From Mesodorylaimus sp. YZB2_4 (Eukaryota; Nematoda; Enoplea; Dorylaimida; Dorylaimidae), in contig JASANH010000517.1 in assembly GCA_030248295.1 (NCBI GenBank), forward strand, positions 186,001 to 250,000: a stretch of DNA of 64,000 bases, read 5' to 3'. The notes beneath the pieces are model-generated. The model was given only the letters and a program-made list of their open reading frames with translations, was not told where the DNA came from and did no database searches. Positions 12,201-23,938 of the stretch are shown piece by piece (position 1 is the stretch's first letter; the number at the start of each line of letters is the position of its first letter). The translations under genes were made by a program, and so were the position numbers.

Positions 12201-12834
12201 TATCAGTTATGACAGTCCTCATCAGGTATCAGTTATCAGTTAGACAGTCCAAGGCTTGCCAACAAGTACTGCTAAGTTTGTTTATTCCAATAATTCTTTT
12301 TCCGTATCTATGCTGCTCATAACCGAGTTCAATCAATATGCACGATATCTTCGTCTTCAACGTCATCTTTATCATCTGACTCTTCAAGGAAAACATTTTG
12401 TATCAAGTTAACAACACTCATATCCTTCAGATTTTCCACACATGGTGATTTTGTGCGGTAAATCAAATTCGTCCCCGTGGGAGGATTTCCAGAGGGGGAG
12501 AATAAAGTTCAATCGGGGTCTAGACGGGGGAGAATAACCAGAGGGGGGAGGATTTCGAGGAAATATGGTACTTGTTTTGGACTAACTACAGTAGTTACTA
12601 CAGTCCACAGCCAGTGTGTTGCGTTCATTCTGTTCATTAACAGTACCTATGTCAGAATGAAGTATGTTAGTTATTTTTCTAGCATACCCAACATTTACAG
12701 TATGCGAATATATTGTGGTTGTGTGCGTGATCCTAGTCCATGGAGTGGCGGCATTTGAAATGCCTGATCGTGTTTTTATCATTTCGGCCGGGTCACTATC
12801 AACGAGAGATTATTCGGTGCCATCTGTGCTCTGA
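9211..12834 (+). CDS. PGAP2: PGAP2-like GPI-anchor remodelling protein (Frag1/DRAM/Sfk1 family)
   Basis: PGAP2 is a multi-pass Golgi protein needed to reacylate lyso-GPI-anchored proteins. Exons: 9211-9495, 10292-10556, 11763-11897, about 11995-12615 (interrupted at 12046-12568), 12683-12834. All phases agree. Without the interrupting element the frame totals 310 residues, in the family range. Landmarks in order: a membrane segment, then HYKEVMNTTSTWCPN (human: TTATHCGVPN); SIYYPERYIWEFAIVLHAAP (human: PQRYVWRFCIGLHSAP); a hydrophobic helix in exon 3; WARVILANRNVILIGVLST; the EY-containing last helix PTFTVCEYIVVV and IIS near the end. Exon 1 adds about 45 N-terminal residues before the first helix. 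The ATG at 9211 is the first in frame. The donor at 12615 is weak; another at about 12641 is phase-compatible. The element inside exon 4 makes it uncertain that this copy yields full-length protein. Confidence 0.82.
9655..10078 (-). mobile_element. tRNA-headed SINE (head type 1) in PGAP2 intron 1
   Basis: Read on the minus strand, it begins GAGGCCGCGGTGGTGCG and carries a Pol III B box (GGTTCGAACCC). The middle body is shared with the other SINEs here (GTGGAGGTGCTCCTAGTGG-like). It ends in a GC-rich tail followed by an A/T-rich run. A poly-G run of nine interrupts the body. Limits are approximate. Confidence 0.8.
12046..12568. mobile_element. 523-bp inverted-repeat element inside a PGAP2 exon
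   Basis: Ends are CCGTATTTCCTCGAAATTCT and, inverted, CCATATTTCCTCGAAATCCT. TA dinucleotides on both sides (12044-12045, 12569-12570) look like a TA target duplication. There is no transposase frame, so this is a non-autonomous Tc1/mariner-like MITE. Inside, a block around 'gacgggggaaaataacc' recurs near the right end in the same orientation. A ten-base G run is at 12136-12145. Removing the element plus one TA restores an open frame across the conserved exon. Confidence 0.85.
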
Positions 12835-14136
12835 GGCTCCTTTATTCGCCAATAGTTCCTTGTCATGTACATGGAAATTTCAAATATGCAACCCACGTCA
12901 GTCGCGTTGGAGGACGACGGAATTATCTTTTTTGGGTTTTATATGTACTGTATACGTGGTGCCTCTTTGATGAGTCTGAAATTCCTGTTCATGTTTTTCA
13001 TCACCGAGTGGAAATAACCGCACAGTCAGGTTTGATGGAATGTTTTCAAGTTTGTCTTACGCCTCTTACCTTTAAAAAAATGTGTCCTTTCTGAAAATTC
13101 CTTTTCAGCCTTCTCGATCCTTTTCTCATCCCGACTGTTATTCTAAGGCAAAACATACCATGCTCACACCAGTTTTTGCATTTTTTGCGAGACAAATTAC
13201 TTTTTAATTACCAAAGCTTTAGAACCGACATTATCGAACACCAAAGACTAATTTATGATGCGCATTTTTCATCTTTGCTAATTTCGATTTTACGTCAATT
13301 TTTTCTTGATTTATGCGATCAACTTACAAAAAACCACTCATATCCTATTGTCACATTGAGTATGACAGGAGGGAAAACATCATGCGCGGTAGACGAGAAT
13401 CTCGTGCTCAAATGTTATCAGCCATTCAACTATGCAGGGTTCAGCAGAAAAAGCTTGATCCATTAAGAAATAGCTGTGATTTAAACTTTCACTCAAATTT
13501 CACCATTTTCCGAAAAATTTCTTGTTGCTCTAGGACAAACAATTTCAAAGTCACCCACTCACAGGAATATAATGGGGTGGAAGTCAATGTAACAGGCTTA
13601 TTGGATTTAAAGAATAGATTCGGTGCGCCAATTTTTAACAGCATATATGTTGTACTGTATGTACAGTACATGTTTCTTACTTCGGTCTTCGAGTGCAGCG
13701 CTATTGGCACACATCCGCGGCTCTGACATGGCGCGGCTCTGACAGAACACGGCAGATATGCCCAACTTATGAATGATGAGCTAGTTCTTCATTGTCGTGA
13801 TTCTTTGATAACCGGTACCGTAACTGGCGAGATCATGTATGTGCAGGCATGTCTTCGAGAACTACTCATTTTACACCATGCCAAATGTTCATAGCTGCAA
13901 GGTGTATCCAATAATCCATTCAAGGTGCCTCAAGTATCCATACAGTAACCTTCCTATAATCTACAGCATGCACCTAACTCCCTGCGAGACAGTTGCACCC
14001 TTCATCGTACCGCAAGGATAATGCAAATCCTCACTTGTTACCCCGGGGCTTAAATTTTTCAAGGGGGTCTGCCGCAGGATATTAGTGAGGATTCTAAATA
14101 AGGCCCGCCGTATGTTCCGGTGCAAAAGATGCCTAT
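12835..14136. other. Non-coding stretch after PGAP2
   Basis: No gene recognised. A plus-strand open frame at 12769-13034 overlaps the PGAP2 3' end in another frame and has no usable acceptor. Nothing else stands out. Confidence 0.4.
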
Positions 14137-14267
14137 AGGCGCATTTATAGTCGACAAAATTTCTACTCCTACCCCTAGGGTAGGTGTAATAGCACACGCT
14201 TAAGTATATGGCCATTACACCTACCCTAGGGGTGGGAGCAGAAATTTTCTCGACTATAAATGCGCCT
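14137..14267. repeat. 131-bp near-perfect palindrome
   Basis: Two 54-bp arms (14137-14190 and 14214-14267) are inverted copies with only a few mismatches, separated by 23 bp. Each arm contains GCGCATTTATAGTCGA and the inner palindrome CCCTAGGG. It has the form of a small foldback MITE. There is no coding capacity. Confidence 0.88.
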
Positions 14268-14400
14268 TATCAGGTCTCCACACTGGCTCGTAGGCCCTAA
14301 AAACAGGCTGTTTGTTAGTGATCGTAAAAATGATGGGAAAGGGCAAAATTTGTGATAAGGAATTTAGTGCGAAATGAATCTGATTCAAGGCACGTACTAA

Positions 14401-15055
14401 GGCGGCCACGATGGTGCAGCAGTTCTGTAAGACCTCGTCTCACAAGTCGATACGTTGATGTTGTTTACTCGACCGCACCGCACAGGAGAAGGCATAAAGG
14501 TGAGACTGACCAAGATACCAACATCAGGTTAACAGTGCAACTCACAAAACAAAAGAAGACAAGGGAACCAGTCAGCATGACTTGTACCCGATATTGACAT
14601 GGGCCTAGCAGGGCAAAGGTAGCATAACGCACACGACATGCCTACCATGGCACACACAAACCAGATCTTATATACCCCCTTACAGTTCGGCATTCCTTTT
14701 ACCGTATTGCTTGGGAGCGAGTGGCTGGACTCGCCCGGGCTCGATCCCCTGTGATTGAGGACGGTTTGCGAACCATAACCTCTCGCTGACCTTGCACGCC
14801 AGGTCGTGGGTGACTCACCTGGTACCCAAGAGGTGCTCCGAGTGGAGAGACGGAAACGAGTAGGCAATCTCATCTGTCGAACACCGACAGGGCTCGAAGC
14901 CCACCCGCCATCGTCCGAGGAAGTCGGTGTCCTGTCAAGGATGCCCTCGCGTGGAGGTGCTCCTAGTGGAGATACGCAGAGGGACGCTGCTGTGTGACGT
15001 CTCCGCACAGTCGAGCTTCTAAGGTTTGACTGCTGGCCGACTATAGGCAAAAAAC
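14401..15055 (+). mobile_element. tRNA-headed SINE (head type 1), split by about 260 bp
   Basis: The head (GGCGGCCACGATGGTGCAGC, with A-box TGGTGCAGCAG) runs to about 14439 and resumes at about 14692-14700 with 'accgtattgcttggg'. Then follow the B-box-like GGGCTCGATCCCC, the shared body and the tail 'ctgctggccgactataggc'. The intervening 260 bp is unrelated. A short stretch of head sequence appears on both sides, as a target duplication would leave. The inserted piece has no coding frame or clear terminal repeats. Confidence 0.75.
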
Positions 15056-15753
15056 GGGCTTCTGCCAAAAAAAACGGCATGTGCTAAAATTTCGCAAAAC
15101 TATTTTGCCCAAAGAATGTAAATGATGAGCAGGATGTACGCAGGATTTAGAGGTGTTCGACCGTGGGGTGAGAGGGCTTGAGTCTATGATTCTATACGCT
15201 TGTATAGGGATGGCATTGGCAGTCAACAACAGTGGTCATGTCGTTGATGCACTTGCTGAAAGTGCATCCTCAGGCGTATAGCTTCTCTGCTTTAAGGGAG
15301 GCTAATGCCATTTTAAGCACACAGTTGCCTTTCGCGTGCACAAATTGACTTCGCCAGAATAGGAAACAGCTGGCTGAGGACCTAGCGGGGAAGGTCGTTG
15401 CAGAAATTGCCAGAAGGCGCTCGCACTGCACGTTTCGGTGCCTCTGAGTGCTATGGGTATCTACGAGCATGTCTTTATCGGACACTATCCCTTTGCCAGT
15501 TTTCTGGCATAAAGGCGCCTGACGTGTTGGAGGCTGCCTACGTTTTATGTTTCTTGTGCCTATGTGCACTTGTCAACGCCAAGCGAGGGGAAAATCTGAC
15601 ACAGGTCTATCAAAGCCAGTTTGAACTAGATTGGCGTGATAAATATTCCACGTCTGTTTTTGAGGTGTAAGCCCTCTTGTTCCACTTGGCGCACTGACTT
15701 CAGTCCTTTCTCAAAAACCATAAGGCAGTAGTCTCACCTGGGGCACAGTGGTA
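15056..15753. other. Spacer before TMEM180-like gene A
   Basis: No gene recognised between the SINE tail and the ATCGAT cluster upstream of gene A. Short open frames on both strands have no family resemblance. Confidence 0.4.
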
Positions 15754-15840
15754 ATCGATTTTTGCCTGATCCGATTTATCGATCCGCATCAACTTGTCAA
15801 ACAGCTAAATCGATCTGTTCAAAATCACTGATTTATCGAT
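15754..15840. promoter_or_regulatory. Cluster of four ATCGAT sites before gene A
   Basis: ATCGAT occurs at 15754, 15778, 15809 and 15835, the last ending four bases before the ATG of gene A. The spacing is 24, 31 and 26 bases. Two of them sit in TTATCGAT. ATCGAT is the core of the DREF/DRE-type promoter element known in insects; a role here is inference. No similar cluster was noticed before genes B, C or D. Confidence 0.45.
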
Positions 15841-15844
15841 CACA

Positions 15845-18800
15845 ATGAAGGACGCTTTGACTAAGACTATTTGGGCAATAAGTTCGTTGAGAAGACGTCT
15901 TCCAAACGTGAGTTTATTGGCGATCGCTTCGACCAATCTCGGTCTGAATATTTTGTTGACCGTGTTCAATTTCTACTACGTCAAAGTATTCTTGGAGCGT
16001 CATCACATATCGCAAACGTGGCTCTATTACGCTCAGATCACCTTCCTTATCGGTAGTTTCCTGATTGGCCCGTGCATCGCTTATGCCCAAGATTACGGGT
16101 GCGTGATTTGGCGTAGCCGTCGTCGGCTGATCTTATTCGGAGGCCCTGTCTACGCCCTGGTGTTCATGTTTCCTTGGTTCCCATGGTACGGAATCAAAGA
16201 CAAGAATGATGAGACTAATTGGGCCCCTGGACTGCATCTGATCCTGGTACTGTTGATGTGGAGCACGTGTTATTTCATCGTGAATTCGTGCAATTGCGGT
16301 TTATTCGCCGAGTTATCAACGGATCATCACCAACGGGTCAAGGCATTGACCTTGAATCAAGTGGCCGGATGTGTGGCGTCGTCGGCTGTCTTCCCAGTCG
16401 ATGCACTTTCCAAATCGGCCAGAGATTATACCACGTTCCAGTTCTGTTGCATTGCGGTGGCAGTAATCGCTGGTTCGTGCTTCCTTTTCACTGGTTTTAA
16501 AGCATCTGACAAAATCGCGCAAGCGGGCGGTGATGAGGAAGAAGATGAAGAGAAGAGGGTATTGAAGGAGGACGATGAAGAAAGCAGCGATGGCACTGAG
16601 ACAAAGGTAAGGAAAGGAAGGGTGTCTGATAAAAGGTCTTATCGTTGGTACTGTATCTGCCACGCAAGCAGCAGTAAGCTGCGGCATTGTAAAACAGGGG
16701 CCAACAAAAACTTTCCTTAGAAACCTGGGAAAAATGAAGAAATATGTCCGCGGAATAATTTCCCGATTTTTGAAATTTTTGAGGGGCAGGTATGTGGGAA
16801 GCAGAAGAAGAAAATTACTGGATCTTCTTTGCTAAACTACCTTCTTTGTATCCCTTCATTAATATTCTGCCTCCACAGCTTCAAAATTTATGAATCGCTT
16901 TACATTTTGACTATATTTGATATCTTGTTTTCCGAGAGCATAAACGACTTGGGCTCTCTTGTTTCTGGAAACATGGAAAATTTTCTGTCATCCTTTTCTT
17001 CTCTTCCACGCACAATTTTCAAATTGGTCAAGTGAACTGCACTGAACTTTAACGAGACGGGTTCAGGGTATTGATTTGAAAACTCTGCTCTGCACTATGC
17101 GGTTGCCCGTTTTGAGATGATTATACGCAGAAATCGATACACAAATGCCTGCCTAGGCCATCTGCAGATGACGGCTAGAGTGAGCCTCCCTTCTGGCCAG
17201 GAACAGAGCTTGTTTATCTTCATCGTTTTGCCACCGTTCGAAATAGAAAACCCATGGGAAATATAAACTGGCCGGACTCATGAATACGAAACTGCGACAG
17301 TGGTTTTATAGGATCGTGTTTTTATCACGTACGTAGAGTGCAATCGTTATCTAAATCTGTGTAATCATCGTTGAGTTTTTCTGTTGATAATGTGATACAC
17401 ATATAGCATAAGTGATAACCTGGCCACCAGTGATAATATTACAGCAATATAATGGACCGAGGGGAAAACGCAATTGTGTGTAAAGGTGTGATTTCCCTCT
17501 ATCAATTGCTCAATTTTATGGTTGTTTTCTGCGGAAAAGCTGAGAATTTTACTACAGTATTACTCATTAATAGAAATCCAACACCAATACACAGTCTCAT
17601 TGTACACAGTTTAGGCGCACTGTCTGTAGCGCACGCAGTAAGTTCTTGCTAAATTTTGTCCGCTATTAATTGTACTTTTTGCAATAAGAAGCTCGAGACT
17701 CGATATCAGGAGCATCGAACAGTCACTGATAATTCATGATGCAGTAAGTAACCTCCTCCCTGCCTCCTCCCTAATGACCAAATCATTGCGGGAATTCAAA
17801 AATTTTTGGATGTATTTTTTTACACTTTTTAACTATGTACAATGCATTTTGTCCCTGACAGTCTCTAAAAATTATCAGAGTGCGTTTTCAGGACATCGCT
17901 AGTATAGACTCACAGTATCCAGAAACGACATCCTGGTTTGGAAAAAGTAGCAAAAATGTCGAAAACGTATCTGCTTATTTGCGGACAGTTCGACAACTGG
18001 TGGAAAATCGTAACTTCTGCAGCGTGGTCGTAGCCAATTTCGTCCATTTTTTTCGCGTCGTTGTGTCACAGAATTTCTTGGCCGTTTATACGGAGGGGCT
18101 AATATCAGACAAAATATTTCCGACAGGCTCAGTTATGGTGGCCGCTTTTTATTTGATGGCACAATTGACGCCCAGGGTAAGTACCAGAAATTTTTTGGTC
18201 ATCTTGCATGGTTACTGTGTCCAAGGGGCTTCATTAGTTAGGCTGGCCTCTGTAGCTAATAACAACAGAAAACGAATTAGATGCAGTGCATGGCTGTAAG
18301 GGCATATGGTGCCATCCATAAAGGACGTCCACCAAAAAACGCGTTTTTTTGGTGGACGTCCTCCCTTTATCCACCTTTCGTCCATTTTGCCTTCCCCCCT
18401 TCAAAATGGACGTCCACTTTAGCGGACCCCCCTCCATGGCAAATATTCACCCCAAAAAAGCATTGCTCACAGCATCGATCGATCCGCTGAAGTGATGGGA
18501 ATCGGTATTTAGTCTGATCCGACTGCTGCATCTGCTGAATTTGCAAGTAAAATTTTTCACACAAGTTTTCTCCCAAATTAGTATGGAATCCCGCTTTAGG
18601 TGCAGATGAATTCTGCTGAATTTTTAGTGTGGTCAAGTTAGTCAAGTCAAGTGGTTGGTCGAAGCTGGCCTGGCTAGGAAGGGTCAGCCCGTCAGGTTGA
18701 TGTTTCAGCGGCAAGACTCGCTCAGTCAGAGCATGTCTGACCGGGTCTGAGTCAAGAGCGCGCTCGCATTCTCCTGACTATGAGGTCACCTCCCTAAGGT

Positions 18801-20928
18801 AATCGCTGTCAAGAGCGCGCACGTGTCATCAGGGAAGAATTTGTTTCCTTTTTGCCATTCCGTGGAAAAAAGGAGACAGTGGCAAGAATATATTATTTCT
18901 CCAAAACTGCAAAATTTTGGCGCGCCTGAGAAGATCTTTGGCGAGGACTTGCATGATTACTGATCAGGAAAATACTTGTCCATTGCGTAATTTTGCTGCC
19001 TATTTCTGGGAGACTTTGATCAATGGCAATCAATTTCCACAATCCGTTTAGAATTACTTCCAAACTGATGGGCGAAGGACAACTTATCATGCGGACAATA
19101 ACATAATAAAAAGATTTTTTGGGACCTTCAAGTTTTCGTGAGCGTACTAACGATAAGGAAAGCCCATAAATGACCCGTGCGCGCTCTTGACAGCGATTAT
19201 CTGATGGAGGTGACCTCGCATTCAGAACACTGCATGCGCGCCCTTGACGCGAAATCGTCTGACCGACTTCCTTTCCTACGCCAGCTAGGCTTGTCTACAC
19301 AAGGTATCTCATTTGAGCGACAAAAACACTGACAGCAGAACTAAAATAGTTTTATCCGCCTCAGAGAAACAGAAGCCAAAGGATGAAAAGTGTTTTGGAA
19401 AACTGGAATATAATCGATCTGAGTCATCTGACGAGGAATCTTTAGATCGCCGTTTGATGATTCGAATATTAGTAATTTTATAACGTTATCTTGTATTTAC
19501 TCGTAATTAACGCCAATTTTCTTAGATATCTCCGCCGATTATGTAAAGAGGACGGTCACTCAGCGTCAGCCTCCCCCCTCCCCCCCAACCACTTCCGTCC
19601 ACTTTCCGCTGACCCCCACCCACCCCCCTTGGGTGGACGTCCTTTATGGATGGCCCCTATCTGATCACGACACGACCTGTAATTAGAAAAAGCCCCTAAA
19701 AAAACATTGTTTAAAATTTTAATGCACAGCATTGAAGCGCCACAGTAAATGTGCGTCGCCACATCAACAAGCACCATCATCTTCTTGGCATCTGACCATT
19801 AGTAGCTTACGATACTGCACATGTGCTGTCGGTATGAATTCACAGTAGATATGAGCGTCAGTGCATAAACTATTTGCCTAGCTAGCATACTTGCATTTGT
19901 GTGGGCCAGGATACTGTAGGTATTGTATCAAAGCATTTTGCATAGCAAATAATGCTACTTTATTCTAACCCCATTTCTTCTTCTAGCTCATTTTCATCTC
20001 ATGCTGCCCCCTCATCCGACTGTGGGGTGCCAAAAAGACCATAATGGGCTCCTTTCTCGTAACGTGGTTGAATGCATCAGTGGGATTATTTTTGGGCGTT
20101 TTTGTTGGACACGACGCTTTAATCGCAACGCTACTCTTTGAATGGTAAGAGGTTTGAAGTGGTTGGACGTACAACTATAACAAGGATCAAATTTTCAGTA
20201 TATTGGTCGTCTTCCAAGATGCTTACGTGCTGCTATACAGCGAAATTATCGACGAGGATACGAAGAAACATAAGCGAAGGTGAGTGCACTCTGGTTACTT
20301 CCCCATCCGCCTGTGGCCACATACTGCAATCTCCGCGAATACGTCGCTCTACATCTTATTCGAAGTGACGTTTATTAGTACACTCACAGTGTCAGAGATA
20401 GCATCCCAGATATAGCCTGCCATTCAGAAGCTGGGATAGCAATACAATAGTTCGGTTACTCAGGGTCAGGTTTTGTTTTTAAGATCAGTTAGACCGCGCT
20501 CAAGCACTGAATCATGATCAGAAAGTCATTAAAAAATGGGATTTTGACATATTTTACAACATTTTGAAAATCATATTCCTAATCATATCGCGAACGACAT
20601 CGAGGAAGAGCTTGTAATGAAATGTGTTTTTTTTAGACTCCCAGTGTCTACCGTCCTCTTCACCATGACGACTCTCTTTTTGCAACCGAGCACTGCCCTG
20701 GCACCCATGATCGTAGTTCGAGCTTTGAACATCGGCGAATACGATTTGTACAAAGACAATATGCGTCATGCGCCAGCATACACAAAACACGTCATGTTCT
20801 TGGTGGCCACTTGCGTCCCAGCAGTGGGCTCATTTATTGCTTTTTTGAGCCTGTATTTTTACGAAGGTAAAAGGGTGGAATCAACCGAAAGTCAAAAAAG
20901 TACGGGTGCTGATGCCAGTGTTTCGTGA
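15845..20928 (+). CDS. MFSD13A-like: TMEM180/MFSD13A-like carrier, gene A
   Basis: A polytopic membrane protein of the major facilitator superfamily (TMEM180 branch). The substrate is unknown for the family. Exons 15845-16606, 17892-18176, 19987-20144, 20199-20279 and 20637-20928 join to 525 residues (human TMEM180: 517). Landmarks matching the family: FNFYYVKVFLERHHIS in TM1-2; the loop with QDYG and SRRRL, where MFS motif A lies; FPWFPWYGI; HHQRVKALTLNQVAG; NRNFCSVVVANFVHFFRV opening the second half; EIIDEDTKKHKRR; LQPSTALAP in the last helices. Between the halves is a strongly acidic loop (GGDEEEDEEKR...EDDEESSDGTE), absent from B, C and D. Intron 2 holds a 1350-bp inverted-repeat element. 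This is the first and most diverged of the four tandem paralogues. Confidence 0.92.
18308..19657. mobile_element. 1350-bp inverted-repeat DNA transposon in gene A intron 2
   Basis: The left end GGTGCCATCCATAAAGGACG and the inverted right end GGGGCCATCCATAAAGGACG continue to GTCCACC. TAT flanks both sides (18305-18307, 19658-19660). Subterminal regions are rich in C-runs with GGACGTCCAC motifs. No transposase frame was recognised, so it is non-autonomous. The same end family, with GGTCGACC in place of GGACGTCC, bounds the element at 59206-60647. A second inverted-repeat unit is nested at 18751-19248. Superfamily not assigned. Confidence 0.85.
18751..19248. mobile_element. 498-bp inner inverted-repeat unit
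   Basis: About 72-bp arms are inverted relative to each other: GTCAAGAGCGCGCTCGCATT at the left, GTCAAGGGCGCGCATGCAGT inverted at the right. Both then run through GAGGTCACCTCC and AATCGCTGTCAAGAGCGCGC. The GTCAAGAGCGCGC motif is used twice per arm. It may be a nested MITE or an integral part of the outer element. No coding frame was recognised inside. Confidence 0.75.
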
Positions 20929-23900
20929 TCTGTCTAGTCAGACACAGACAGAGTATGAGCTTATTCCAGTTTATATATGCTAGATACGATGTATCGTTTT
21001 TTGAGTGATTTATACATAGTATAAGCCAGTACTTTTTTTCGCGCGGTCATACTGTTTGATAATCATATAACTGCCCTGTGAGCAGTGAAACGCTTTGTGG
21101 GCGGTGATCTCTTGTTTCAGTTTTTGGAAATGATATCTAACATAATTTGAGTTTATGTGATATACTGTATGACTGTTGGACAGTTTCTACGCGCCATACA
21201 TTGGTACTGATTGGATTTTGTGTTCTTAGCTCAACTAATAGAAGAATGGAGCATTTGCTGCATACTCTTTGGCCGCAGTCTTGCCTAAAATTGGATGCTC
21301 GGCATCTTTGGGTTACATGAAAGTCGCAAATGCTCAAAAGCATTTCAGTTCAATGCTCTGTCACCTTGTCCTTCTATGATTATTATGGTACGAAGTGCGT
21401 ATTGTGGAGCAAAAGCGCTCTTCTGAGAATGAGCTGCTAAGCTGCACTGCACATAGTCCGTTGAGACACTTTTTTAATAGGCTATGTGCAGGCTTACTAT
21501 TCTTTCATGCTTTTGTGTTTTACTGTAGATTGCTAAAAGACTAAAGACAACAAAGGTTTGTCTAACTTCGCCGAACCATTCAAATTTTTGGTTCGTTATT
21601 AAACAACCCTTAATTCACTAAGGTTTTTTCTCCAAAACCCTATGCCACTTAATTCCCTGCTGTACACACAGAAAGATCACTTATCCGTGGAGGAAAAAGT
21701 TTCCATCACCGTCAGCGAGCCTGGAAAAGTCTGGAGAGATACAGCTAAGGGTTAGGCATGTTTTGTTTGTTGACCACACACTACAGTAATGTTAAAAGGG
21801 GGTTTAGAAACAAGCACGAAAAACATCTGCCAAATTCCCTCATGGCAAGCTAAATATCGTCATTGACTGAACCTTACAGCATCCTGTCTCGGTAAAAAAA
21901 TACCCCCATGTCATGTCATTATAAGGATGTATCATGATACCTACAGTATGCCCAGCAGACACTGTAAAAGAGCAAGGTAAAGAAAAAATTATGATCAGAT
22001 TGCACGACTTCGTGTTTTTTTGAAATAAATGCACAAAAATACTCGTTTGAGACATGGATTCCACAACGTGTTTCAAATATTAATCCCCCCCCCCCCCCCC
22101 ACACCCCCAAAGACTTTCTCTTTTAATTCTCTGGCACATTAATCATTTTGTTCTCGTATTATTCGAATATTACTCGCTGCGCACAGTAGCAGTGCTGACC
22201 ACTTGATGAATGTGAAGCAGGTACTGTACCGAGTGGCGGCAGTGTCAAAGTCCGACTACGTTACGCGTTTGGCTGAACCAACCTGTTTGTATGCACGGCA
22301 CGGTTCCGTTACTGGTCCAGACGTGCGAAAATAGAACGGATGGTCAAGCAATGTTTACCAAAGGTGGTCAAGAGTTGACGAGATCGGACGTGGTCAACTT
22401 AGGCCTGCAGGCTAGGACGAAGCAAGGGCGCACATTCATTCATTCATATTCATTCATAACTTACTCAGCACCAAATATAGGCATTCCAGGGGTGCGAGAC
22501 GCGTAGGCGAGCAAACAATACCGGTTTATTTCGTACCACTTGGAAGACAAATTTGATTCAGAATAAAGTAAGTTCCGATCTGTTTCTCGAAGATCAAGAT
22601 CGAACGGCTTGATTTTTGTTTACTAACGGTCATCTAGGTGTGTGACTCTTGGTTATACATTACCATGCTCGCTATGAGACATACTGTAGGGTCGGTACGA
22701 AAGGGCCAGGGCACTCGCGAGGGCTACAGGACCGTACTCCTTGGCTGTGCAAAAAGTTTTTGCGAATTCCGCGCGCGTGCATGAATTAGTTATAATTTAC
22801 TGAGGCACTGCCTCTCACTTCCAGCTTGGTACCGGCAACCGTCTGCAAAATTCACAAGTACATGTATCAGCTGTGCTAAATGGATCTCTTCACTGTGACA
22901 ACTGTTTGGCCATTGCATCCTCGCTGCTAGTCTGGTGTATCTTATTCGGAAATGCACCTGCCGCCGTCTTCACATCCCTCTGATTTGGAACAGCCTAGCG
23001 AGTTAGCATGGGACGCATGGGATGATAATACGTATGTATATCATTCCTTACGTGCATAGAGATTACGAGAAATGGACAATCTGATTGAAGGAAAGACAAC
23101 TTGTCTGCGAGCCACCAAGTGACTTTGCTACATCCCCACTACGAGATAACTAAGAGTGCGCGTTTGCATATTTTTGTCTTCTGTTTGCCTTGTGCATTAG
23201 ATTATACCAATGGGGGGGGGGGGGGGTAAGGCTTGTTGACAATTTCTATGTGCAGGGTACTGAAAGATAAGGAAGGACAGGGCCTTGCCTTACTGAAGTA
23301 CAACCTATTGAATCAGCTGATTAGTGCGCTTGCAGCACGGAAAAGGGCCACATCAGAAAGGGGCATTTCCTTCTTCAAGGTCATGGGCAGGGAAAAGCGA
23401 TGCCCTGCCATCGAATTAAGGAAGGAAACGCGAATGGGTCAACTGCACTCATAAACCATGTCCAAGGAAAGGATAGGGGTCAAACCGAGATGTCCAAAAT
23501 TTAGGCTTCGCAAACTAAGCAACAGGATAGAAAAGGCCGGGGCAAGGGACCGACCTAAAATCCTTATCTCCGGCATACAACTATCTCAGATTTCACGTTC
23601 GCAGACCGATGTATATGTTTCTCACGCCATTTATGGCTATTTTTAGCTTAGGCAAAGCCTAAGACGACCTTCTGCTGGCCGCAGGTGGACGTCTCCAACG
23701 CATGTGTACCACATGTTAGCTCAGCCATTTTAGGCCCGAGTATGCGTGATTTACAGCCAAAACCTCCGCCCTAATGATAAGTGGATTCGGGGGGGGGGGT
23801 GGGGTCTGACCAGAACTCACTATGGACCAGCCATAATCGTTCGCTCCTCTTTAGATTGTTCGGTGCGCATAAAGATTGAGTACATCTTCATCGTTTTTTG

Positions 23901-23938
23901 AGATCAATTAGATTGTGCCATACCAAGAAAAGCAGGGC
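20929..23938. other. Spacer between genes A and B
   Basis: Three kilobases with no recognised exon or extra TMEM180 copy. It contains poly-C (22085-22100) and poly-G (23212-23226, 23789-23799) runs. The 5' region of gene B must lie near its right end. Confidence 0.45.

Noticed and set aside
9211-12834. Assignment of the 9.2-12.8 kb gene to the related DRAM autophagy proteins
   Set aside because: The APR after the LH helix, the T-x-x-C-x-x-N region and the late EY helix fit PGAP2 better than DRAM.
12769-13034. Plus-strand open frame after PGAP2 with hydrophobic stretches
   Set aside because: It has in-frame stops directly upstream and no acceptor. The correct last PGAP2 exon is in another frame and ends at 12834.
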